Origin: Desulfobacterales bacterium
GTDB taxonomy: Bacteria > Desulfobacterota > Desulfobacteria > Desulfobacterales > Desulfolunaceae
Direction of reading: 5' to 3'
DNA length: 36,807 bases
Assembly (NCBI GenBank): GCA_022360815.1
Contig: JAKSCC010000121.1
Span: 1 to 36,807, forward strand
Of this stretch, positions 24,829 through 31,322 are shown in pieces. Position 1 is the stretch's first letter; each line of letters starts with the position of its first letter. Under the pieces are notes generated by a model, which had not been told where the DNA came from, searched no databases, and saw only the letters and a list, made by a program, of their open reading frames with translations. Position numbers and translations under genes: made by a program.

Positions 24829-25059
24829 ATGGGAAAACGAAAAAAGAGGCAAAAGCCCATTGTCGAAACCGTTGAGTTAACGCGGCAAATGGGACGCATT
24901 CCCACCGCTCCCCCATCCAAGGCTTTTCGAGACAAATCCAAATACCGCCGAAATGAAAAGCACAAAAAATCCTGGACGCCCTCCGGGGCCGGTTGGCATC
25001 CAGGATTCCTCTTATATCTTCCCCAGCCATCCCTCTTTATGCCTGCCCATCTTTTCTAA
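24829..25059 (+). CDS. Small basic protein whose frame runs into a 3' hairpin; ArfA/BrfA-like architecture
   Basis: 76 codons with a near-perfect ribosome-binding site (AAGGAGG at 24817-24823) before ATG 24829. Residues 1-47 are strongly basic and carry the element PPSKAFRDKSKYRRNEKHK. Residues 48-76 are hydrophobic and look unrelated. The change falls where a hairpin (24968-25007) begins inside the frame, and there is no stop codon before it. In arfA of E. coli and brfA of Bacillus the message is cut or terminated at such a hairpin. The nonstop product is tagged by tmRNA when trans-translation works and acts in ribosome rescue when it fails. The Y-x-R-x-x-K-H spacing resembles E. coli ArfA, but the rest does not align well. 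Family assignment is tentative; the gene itself is likely real. Confidence 0.6.
   Translation: MGKRKKRQKPIVETVELTRQMGRIPTAPPSKAFRDKSKYRRNEKHKKSWTPSGAGWHPGFLLYLPQPSLFMPAHLF
24968..25007. terminator. Hairpin inside the 3' part of the small basic-protein gene
   Basis: AATCCTGGACGCC (24968-24980) pairs with GGCATCCAGGATT (24995-25007), with one C-A mismatch on the plus strand and a G-T wobble on the minus strand. Six A precede it and CCTCTTATATCTT follows. The T tract is better on the minus strand, but no minus-strand gene lies upstream within 1.4 kb, so it probably acts on the plus-strand message as a terminator or RNase III site. Confidence 0.6.
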
Positions 25060-25171
25060 AACACCGGCCCTGCATCTCTTTTCCTTCAACAATTGACACA
25101 CCCTTTTCCTTCACCTAAGCTGTTCTCCTGTGCCCTAAAAAGCCAAAGGAAATATTGACATGTAGAAAATA

Positions 25172-26515
25172 GTGCAACTGTTTTTTGACTCTTCTTCGCC
25201 TATCGTCCCACTCTTGGAGGCCCTTTTGTCGTTGGTTCAAGACTTCTACAAAAAAACCCTCTCATCCGTCCTAAATGCTTGCACCGCCTGCGGTGCCTGT
25301 GTGGCAGGTTGCCCCATTGTTCCCCATACCACCCTTGCAAACCGCCCGCCCAATGAGGTGGCCCAACAGCTTCTCGAATTCCTTGAATTCGGACAAGAGA
25401 AAAACAGTGCCAAAGAGAGGGCCCTCTCGTGCATGGAGTGCTTCAAATGCACCACCCTCTGTCCCCAGGGACTCTCACCCCTGCACCTTGTTGAGTTGGT
25501 CAAAACAAAACTGAAACAGTCGGTCCCCTTTCCCGATGCGGCACAATCAACCCAAGACAACCGCCTTCTCTGCGGGGCCCTCACAACGCTCGAAGAGTTC
25601 CATCGTCTCACCACCTCCAGCCCCATTCAAAAAAGAAAAACCCTCTTTTTCCCTGGCTGCAACGTCTACTGCCAACCGGAAAAACTGCTCAACGCCCTGG
25701 ATCTCCTTCATCGAGTGGACCCGCAAGCCGCTTTTCTTCCGGGGCTTTCACACTGCTGTGGAGATACGGACCTCTTTTTGGGTGACATAGACAAGGCCTC
25801 TCAAAAGGCTGAGGCACTCATGAAAGCCATCGCACAATATGAGCCCGAAACCCTTGTTCTCTGGTGCCCGACCTGCCAGTGTCGGTTTGAATCCACCTTG
25901 AAAGATCTTTTTTCGCCCTCGTTTGATATTGTCTCCCTGCCAGCCTTTCTCTATGCCCACATCGAAAAACTCCCTTTACAAGCCATTGGCCCTAAAAAGC
26001 TCACCCTGCACGACCCCTGCAAAAGCGCCTACCTCTCTCTGGAGACCCAGGCCACCCGCGATCTTCTGCAAGCCATCCCAGGGGCCTCCCTCGTGGAAAT
26101 GCCAAGACACGGCAAGAAAACGGCCTGCTGCGGAAGCGGCGCCACTGTCTTTTGTAAAGAAGGATTTCAAAAGGTAAGGGATGAAAGAATGCGGGAAGCC
26201 AAGGAGACCCAGGCCCATACGCTGGTGGACGTCTGCCACTTCTGCCACCAATGCTTCGGTCCTGAAATTCACCGATTTGGACTCGAGGCTGAAAGCTATA
26301 TCAACCTTCTTGCACAGGCCTCTGGCATCTATCGGCAAGATCGATTTATGGCGTGTGCAGCCCAAAGCCGTTTGTCAGATATCTTATATGAAATCAAATC
26401 CCAAAAACGAACGCCATGCGTTGAAAGGCTTTCGGACGCCGAACTTACCGAGCTTATAAAAGCATTTTTTCCAATGGCTGCATCAAAGAAAGAGAAAAAG
26501 CCCTATAAGGGATAA
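25172..26515 (+). CDS. Iron-sulfur protein with two ferredoxin motifs and two CCG domains (GlpC/HdrD-like)
   Basis: About 447 residues, cytoplasmic. Two 4Fe-4S motifs lie at C37/40/43/47 and C87/90/93/97. They are followed by two CCG domains: FFPGCNVYC with SHCCGDTD and CPTC, then LTLHDPCKSAY with ACCGSG and CHFCHQC. This order is shared by glycerol-3-phosphate dehydrogenase subunit C, glycolate oxidase GlcF and heterodisulfide reductase HdrD, all electron-transfer subunits. No catalytic flavoprotein partner is adjacent, so its redox partner is unknown. The start is uncertain: GTG at 25172 has no good ribosome-binding site. The 3' end overlaps the convergent nicO-type gene by 33 bases. Confidence 0.85.
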   Translation: MQLFFDSSSPIVPLLEALLSLVQDFYKKTLSSVLNACTACGACVAGCPIVPHTTLANRPPNEVAQQLLEFLEFGQEKNSAKERALSCMECFKCTTLCPQGLSPLHLVELVKTKLKQSVPFPDAAQSTQDNRLLCGALTTLEEFHRLTTSSPIQKRKTLFFPGCNVYCQPEKLLNALDLLHRVDPQAAFLPGLSHCCGDTDLFLGDIDKASQKAEALMKAIAQYEPETLVLWCPTCQCRFESTLKDLFSPSFDIVSLPAFLYAHIEKLPLQAIGPKKLTLHDPCKSAYLSLETQATRDLLQAIPGASLVEMPRHGKKTACCGSGATVFCKEGFQKVRDERMREAKETQAHTLVDVCHFCHQCFGPEIHRFGLEAESYINLLAQASGIYRQDRFMACAAQSRLSDILYEIKSQKRTPCVERLSDAELTELIKAFFPMAASKKEKKPYKG

Positions 26516-27340
26516 AAAAAGGCCGGAGGCAAATGTGAAAAGATGAGACAAATTTTTCGTCTTTCTCTCTTTCCCCTGAGAAGCGCCCCTCTTTCCCAAC
26601 ACCACAAAAAAAGTGGTGGCTGAAATGGTTACGGCCATGCCACAGGTGATGCACAAGGCGAGTCCCACGCCCAGGGGAAATTGTTTCACCCCCATGGCAA
26701 AGAGAAGCACCATAACCACCCCGGGGCACGGCACCATGCCAAAAGCCAGAGCTGCGGTAAAAGATGCTGGTTTTGACGAAGGGTTCCTTTTTTCAGAAGG
26801 TTTTAAGAGGCCCTTGATTCCTGTGATCATCAAAAAGCCTCCCAAGACGATGATAAGAAAAAAACTCACCTGACTCGTCATCTGGGTGGCTGCTTTAAGG
26901 CCCTTGGAAAATCGCAAATCCAGAACCCATTTCAAAAAAAAGACTGTCACTATCCCCGAAAGACCATGGGCAAAAGCCACCAGATTACCAAATAGCAGCC
27001 CCTCTTTGAGACGCCTATCACCATGAAGCATAAAAGCAGAGGCCACCGCCTTGCCATGCCCAGGCCCTGCGGCATGCACCACGCCATAAACAAAGGCCAT
27101 AACTCCCATAGAAAGAAAAGCTGAAACCCCTCCCTCCTGGCCAAAAAGGCGTACGGCCTCTGTCATCTGCTGCCTCAACTCAAACTGCAGCAGAAGAAGT
27201 TTTCGTGTCACACCGCTTAAAAAACCATGCGCTTCAGAGGGTTGTGCTGCTAATGCAGGAGTGGCAAGACAAAGTACAACAAACATCCAACACCACAGCG
27301 CCAGACAACCCCGGCTGCGGCACTCTCTTTTCCCATCCAT
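26483..27340 (-). CDS. NicO/RcnA-type nickel-cobalt transporter
   Basis: 285-residue inner-membrane protein with an N-terminal signal-like helix (about residues 11-32) and about six further helices. H89 and the GPGHGK element at 92-97 form the H-x2-GPGHGK motif of NicO/RcnA proteins, and a second conserved segment, FGMVPCPGVVMVL, lies near residue 200. Such proteins move Ni2+ or Co2+ across the inner membrane, usually outward. It starts 3 bases after the DUF1007 gene, the standard partner in many bacteria. The last 11 codons overlap the convergent iron-sulfur gene. Confidence 0.88.
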   Translation of the reverse strand: MDGKRECRSRGCLALWCWMFVVLCLATPALAAQPSEAHGFLSGVTRKLLLLQFELRQQMTEAVRLFGQEGGVSAFLSMGVMAFVYGVVHAAGPGHGKAVASAFMLHGDRRLKEGLLFGNLVAFAHGLSGIVTVFFLKWVLDLRFSKGLKAATQMTSQVSFFLIIVLGGFLMITGIKGLLKPSEKRNPSSKPASFTAALAFGMVPCPGVVMVLLFAMGVKQFPLGVGLALCITCGMAVTISATTFFVVLGKRGASQGKERKTKNLSHLFTFASGLFLSLIGLFLFL

Positions 27341-27343
27341 GGT

Positions 27344-27943
27344 TTACGCTCCGGGCCCATCAAAAGAGATCACCGCTTCAATGGGGTGAAGCATATCAAA
27401 ATAATAGGTCTCATCAGGGTTTTCGCGAATCTCTAAGTCGATGGTCTCAGGAACGTCTCCTTTAAAAATAAGCGGACTGCCTGAGGCCAAAAAAATCGCA
27501 TTGTAGTTTGAGGGATCGTATTGACTAATGCGTACAGGTGAGGAAGCAGAAGGGGGTGGAGAGACAGGCACTGAAAAACGAAAGTAGACAATGCCCTTCC
27601 GAGCAAGGCACTCAAAAGAAGTTGGAGCAACAGCATGCCGTTTCACGCCGCTGTGACAAATGAAGGTAAAGTAGCTGCTCTCTTTGAGGTAATCAAACGC
27701 CTCTTGGCGAATTACAGACGTCTCCTCTGGAGAGAAAACCGCATCCATATCGCTATCGTAATCGGTCAAAACAAGGGAGGAGAACGCCTCGTCAAAGGCC
27801 CACTCCACGTCAAGCTGCACAGGCTTCTTCTCTTTAAAGACAAGGGTCAGCTGGCTCGTTATAAAAACATGGGGATGAGCCCAACCGACAGAAGCCAGCA
27901 AGCACAGCCCCAAGGTCAACACGATTCCTCTCAAACAGACCAT
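27344..27943 (-). CDS. DUF1007 periplasmic protein associated with NicO transporters
   Basis: 199-residue exported protein. The signal peptide covers residues 1-22 (ending SVGWA), and the mature protein begins HPHVFITSQL, a hallmark of DUF1007 with a His pair that may bind metal. The later WAFDEAFSS and FSPEE elements also fit the family. It is tightly coupled to the NicO gene (3 bases), so a role in nickel or cobalt handling in the periplasm is likely. GAGAAAGGGCGGG before the ATG contains the ribosome-binding site. Confidence 0.85.
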   Translation of the reverse strand: MVCLRGIVLTLGLCLLASVGWAHPHVFITSQLTLVFKEKKPVQLDVEWAFDEAFSSLVLTDYDSDMDAVFSPEETSVIRQEAFDYLKESSYFTFICHSGVKRHAVAPTSFECLARKGIVYFRFSVPVSPPPSASSPVRISQYDPSNYNAIFLASGSPLIFKGDVPETIDLEIRENPDETYYFDMLHPIEAVISFDGPGA

Positions 27944-27967
27944 GGCCCGCCCTTTCTCTTATCGCTT

Positions 27968-28008
27968 ATGGTTCTGCAAAAAGCACACTCCTCTTCTTGC
28001 AGAACCAT
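27968..28008 (-). terminator. Perfect 12-bp hairpin between sulfite reductase and DUF1007
   Basis: ATGGTTCTGCAA (27968-27979) and TTGCAGAACCAT (27997-28008) pair perfectly around a 17-base loop, starting 10 bases after the sulfite reductase stop. The T-rich side is on the plus strand and not after the stem on the minus strand, so it is not a textbook terminator for the minus-strand message. It may set differential expression of the flanking genes. Confidence 0.45.
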
Positions 28009-28018
28009 TTTCATTTTC

Positions 28019-28687
28019 TTACGCCGCTTTATCAGCCAAAACAGCCGCTTTCACGGTGTCAAGGCCCATACGGTCAATCATGCGCCCTATTCGCTCCAAC
28101 TTCTTGCCATTTTCTTTGTAGTAGGTGACAAGGCGATCAAACAGAGCCAGAGCCTCTTCGGTGGAGAGCTCTTCGGCAATCACATCGGCCAGACGAGGGC
28201 GTCCGGTTCCTACGCCGCCTGCCATCAGGGTCCAGCCGTTTTTGGTACCGGAAAGAGAGATGTCCTTGATGCAGTTTTCGGCGCACTGGGTCGCACAACC
28301 TGAAACCGCCATCTTGGTTTTGCTGGGAAGCTCCATTCCGTGGTACTTCTCATCTAGGGTCATACCAAGTGTCAAGGCGTCCTGCTTGGCCAAAGAGCAA
28401 AACGTGGTACCCGGACACGCTTTGATGCTTCGAACCACATTTCCGATGGCCTGCCCCGGTGTCATGTCCAACTCGTCCCAAATTCGAGGAACATCTTCTT
28501 CCTTTACACCAACAATTGCAATACGCGCGGCACTGGTAATCTTAAGCGCCGCCGCTTCGTACTTTTCTGAAATATCCGCAATTTTACGGAGGCCTTCCGC
28601 ATTAATTACCCCGCAGGGTACGTGGGGAACCACAGCGTAGGTTTCTTTATCTCTCTGGCGTACAGTGGAATTTTTCTGCATGGTCAT
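28019..28687 (-). CDS. Low-molecular-weight assimilatory-type sulfite reductase (siroheme, P-590-like)
   Basis: 222-residue cytoplasmic enzyme reducing sulfite to sulfide with six electrons at a coupled siroheme-[4Fe-4S] centre. C91-x5-C97 and C131-x3-C135 are the four cluster ligands of the sulfite/nitrite reductase superfamily, in the contexts CPGTTFC and CATQC. Length and single-subunit layout match the small sulfite reductase of Desulfovibrio, rather than the large DsrA/DsrB or CysI. AAGGGA precedes the ATG at 28687; the second ATG two codons later is an alternative. The gene is the first of a minus-strand group with DUF1007 and nicO, but the hairpin between them may separate transcription. 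Confidence 0.9.
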   Translation of the reverse strand: MTMQKNSTVRQRDKETYAVVPHVPCGVINAEGLRKIADISEKYEAAALKITSAARIAIVGVKEEDVPRIWDELDMTPGQAIGNVVRSIKACPGTTFCSLAKQDALTLGMTLDEKYHGMELPSKTKMAVSGCATQCAENCIKDISLSGTKNGWTLMAGGVGTGRPRLADVIAEELSTEEALALFDRLVTYYKENGKKLERIGRMIDRMGLDTVKAAVLADKAA

Positions 28688-28703
28688 ATATTTCGTCCCT
28701 TAA

Positions 28704-28825
28704 GTTGATGGCTCCGTAAAAAGTCAGTAGGCGCCACAGCGCCCCACACCATCTGGATGTACCTGCTTCGCTTCAACCCACGGTATCGTGGGTGTTGGAC
28801 TGAGGCGTCAACTTTTTACGACTTT
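28704..28825. repeat. Short inverted-repeat element (MITE-like)
   Basis: CGTAAAAAGT (28715-28724) and ACTTTTTACG (28811-28820) are perfect inverted ends of an element of about 120 bases with an inner CCCACG/CGTGGG hairpin. The outer left flank GTTGATGGCTCCG matches the sequence at 8536 and the left end at 15463. It lies directly upstream of the sulfite reductase start. Confidence 0.55.
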
Positions 28826-29042
28826 GGTATTGTTCATTTCGGTTAAATACAACCCTCCCAGAATGTGGGGTTTCACCTAAACGGTTCCAAACCCCAAAGG
28901 GCCGTATGGTATCGACTCGGTTAACGACGTGCTTCCACGCCTCAAGGGGAGGATGCGGCACCTCATCTACCGAAGATCAAAGCGGTTTTACCCAATTTCC
29001 CCTGAAAAATCAAACACCATAGAGGGGATAGTGGGTAAGGAT

Positions 29043-29075
29043 AAAAAAAGAGCCACTCACATGAGGGCCCTCTTT
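29043..29075 (-). terminator. Probable terminator of the 58-residue gene
   Basis: On the minus strand AAAGAG and CTCTTT flank an inner CTCA/TGAG pairing, and seven T follow (A at 29043-29049 on the plus strand). It lies about 80 bases after the stop of the small gene at 29156. Confidence 0.55.
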
Positions 29076-29155
29076 AAACAGACGTATCAGACAGAAAAAA
29101 GCTCTGCCTGATACCAAAATACTATATTTTTTTCGCCCGACCGGACGTCTTTGAA

Positions 29156-29332
29156 TCACCCACCAATCCGAGAGGGACATCCCCCCCTCTGACGTAAAAT
29201 ATGGTTCACCACGTGAGGAATAATGGCCTCTTCACCCGGTTCAATGGAATCACTCACTGCGGCAACCAACGCTTCCAAAGTGACCTCTTCCAAACACTCT
29301 TCAGGGGTAATGCGGGTCTTGATGGGATTCAT
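29156..29332 (-). CDS. Small hypothetical protein, 58 residues
   Basis: The ATG at 29332 has AAGGAGG 6 bases upstream, the best ribosome-binding site in this part of the window, and a terminator lies downstream, so it is probably a real single gene. The protein is acidic in the middle (EECLEEVTLEALVAAV, then SIEPGEEAIIP) with a hydrophobic helix-like stretch and a basic, glycine-rich C-terminus. I do not recognise a family. Confidence 0.6.
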   Translation of the reverse strand: MNPIKTRITPEECLEEVTLEALVAAVSDSIEPGEEAIIPHVVNHILRQRGGCPSRIGG

Positions 29333-29533
29333 ACAAGCCTCCTTAAATATTAAGGGGTGAAGCATCCTGTTTTTTCTCTTTGCAAACCACCTTTACTTTT
29401 TGTTGAAAAACTATTCTGCAAAGGCGATGCCAAATTTAAAAAAGAAGCCAACATCCTTGTTTTACAAGCGCATTCACAAACACCCCTGCCGACAGAGTGT
29501 CACACAATAAAAAAACAATGACACACATATGTC

Positions 29534-30742
29534 TCACACCGAAAGACGATCCACCTTGATACGCAAAAGCACCAAAAAAAAGAGAGAGATCAATGCACTT
29601 CCACACATCACCCCAGCCAGGGGCTGAAGGGTACCATTATGAAAACTGCTGGCCACCACACCGGCAATGGCCCCACCGAGACAGTTGACAACCCCCATCA
29701 AAGCATGAGCAGTTCCGCTGCTTTCCGGAAAATGCTGAAGGTTTCCTGAGACAGTATTTCCCATAATCAACCCCAAAGAACCGATGTAAAAAAGGTTGAG
29801 AATCACCGTGGCCACCAGAGTGGGCTCCAGCCAGATAGCCTGAATCGCAAGCCCCAAGCCACACACCACCTGAAGCAAAATGCCACACGACAAAAGGGGC
29901 ATGGGTCCCACGCGCCTCACCAAACGTGCATTCAAACGCGAAAGCACAATAACGGCAGCCACACCAGAGCTGAAGAGCAGAGGAAAGACCCTTGCACTCA
30001 CTTTAAAGTAGCTCATATACATAAAGGCCGACTCCGTTAAAAAAGCGTAAAGCCCGCCACAGGCAAAGGTATGAACCATCATAAAAAGAGGGGAGACCGG
30101 ATGCTTTAAAACAGCCAGATACTGAAGGGCAACCGCTTTAAAGCTTGCTTTCTCTCCGGCAAGACCAGGGCGTTTCACCGAGGGATAACGCCTTGTCACC
30201 ACAACCACAAGAAACAGGGCGTACCCTGTCAAAAAAAGAAAAATAGACTCCCAGGCAAACTGAGAAAGAAGAAGCGTCCCCACAGCCGGAGCCACCAAAG
30301 GTGCCCCCATGGTTACCGACTGAACCAAGGACATCATTCGCGCACTTTCACGGCCCTCGTAGAGATCCCTCACCGTGGCTCCGGCCACCACCGTTGCAAA
30401 TCCACCGCCTATAGCTTGTAGCATTCGAAGGGCCAAAAGTTGCCAGACGTTCGAAATGGTGATCAAAAGAAGACTGGCCACCAGAAAAAGGGCCAATCCG
30501 TAAAGGGCCACCTTCTGTCGACCCAAACGGTCGGAAAGGGGGCCACCAAAAAGCTGACCCATGGCATACCCCACAAAAAAGGTGCTGATGGAAAGCTCCA
30601 CCTTATGGATAGGCGCAGAAAGGGTGTGGGCCATGGTGGGAATGGCAGGAATATAGGTGTCAATCGAAAAAGCCGCCAAAGCTGAAAGGGCGGCCAAAGT
30701 CACCACCGTATGGGTGGCCGAGGGAGGGGAAGATTGTCTCAT
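29534..30742 (-). CDS. MFS multidrug exporter, Bcr/CflA type
   Basis: 402-residue inner-membrane proton antiporter with about 12 helices. The family opening ALAAFSIDTYIPAIP is followed by the MFS motif A region GGPLSDRLGRQKV after helix 2, and RMLQAIGGGFATVVAGATVRD matches the Bcr/CflA motif in helices 4-5. Substrates of this subfamily include bicyclomycin, chloramphenicol, sulfonamides and cysteine. Which of these applies here cannot be seen. The neighbours on both sides are separated by intergenic regions, so it is probably a single gene. Confidence 0.9.
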   Translation of the reverse strand: MRQSSPPSATHTVVTLAALSALAAFSIDTYIPAIPTMAHTLSAPIHKVELSISTFFVGYAMGQLFGGPLSDRLGRQKVALYGLALFLVASLLLITISNVWQLLALRMLQAIGGGFATVVAGATVRDLYEGRESARMMSLVQSVTMGAPLVAPAVGTLLLSQFAWESIFLFLTGYALFLVVVVTRRYPSVKRPGLAGEKASFKAVALQYLAVLKHPVSPLFMMVHTFACGGLYAFLTESAFMYMSYFKVSARVFPLLFSSGVAAVIVLSRLNARLVRRVGPMPLLSCGILLQVVCGLGLAIQAIWLEPTLVATVILNLFYIGSLGLIMGNTVSGNLQHFPESSGTAHALMGVVNCLGGAIAGVVASSFHNGTLQPLAGVMCGSALISLFFLVLLRIKVDRLSV

Positions 30743-31322
30743 GGTTTCTATGTGTCTGCCTTAAAAATGGGGAGACTCTGCAAAAAGCATTTGAGAAATG
30801 CCCCTGCCTCGCCTCACAGTATCACGGGCGTCGACACGTTACAGATTCATCCAAAATATAAAATACGTTATGCCTAATTTTTTAAAACAATCTATGCTGG
30901 GTATCAAATTTCTCATCCAACCACAACGCCCCATTTTCAACGCATAGAGCCCTCAACGTGTGCCTCTGACACCCCACATCCTCCCTTTTGTTCAAAAGGA
31001 ACATCTTCAATCTGTTTACTTTGACACCGATTCTGATATTCTGGCGTGATTGAGTGTCGGGTGAGGTCTTCCCTGGAATCTCTTCTGTTTTATTCTCCTG
31101 CAACCCAAAACAGGCAACCATAGCAGGAACGTTGCGCGCCTCGGAAAAGCATTTCATCTCCCCCACACCAAAGTCGATAACGGTATCTCATGAAGTCGAC
31201 GTCCCAACGCGGCATCATCGTAAATAAACGAACAGGCATCCCAAAGGGTGTGGGTCGCTATGACGCAGACCGACTTTTTGCGGGGCCACCATATTCTAAG
31301 ATCACTTTGCAAGGAGTCTATC
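30743..31322. other. Intergenic region with degenerate repeat sequence
   Basis: About 580 AT-rich bases between divergent genes. GCATTT-rich sequence at 30770-30840, including CAGTATCACGGGCGTCGACA, resembles the interior of the 28704 element. A dyad CTTTTG/CAAAAG is at 30985-30998. A repeat end lies at 31272-31291. I see no supportable gene; promoters for both flanking genes should be here. Confidence 0.5.
31272..31291 (-). repeat. Solitary repeat-end sequence upstream of the U32 gene
   Basis: GACTTTTTGCGGGGCCACC (31272-31290) resembles the right end of the element at 15609-15626, with two changes in the shared core. It lies about 30 bases before the U32 start. Confidence 0.4.

Larger units (their letters stand above)
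28688..29155. other. Intergenic region with repeat-derived sequence
   Basis: About 470 bases. It holds the inverted-repeat element at 28704-28825, a second dyad TGGGGTTT/AAACCCCA at 28866-28896, a terminator at 29043-29075 and a 12-bp imperfect dyad at 29084-29114. No gene is supported. Confidence 0.55.

Noticed and set aside
25093-25121. TTGACA with a TAAGCT box 17 bases on, as promoter of the iron-sulfur gene
   Set aside because: The -10 box is poor and other TTGACA-like hexamers lie nearby (25155), so no position could be chosen.
28929-29111. 60-codon plus-strand frame in the repeat-rich region
   Set aside because: No ribosome-binding site, overlaps terminator and dyad structures, and no recognisable product.
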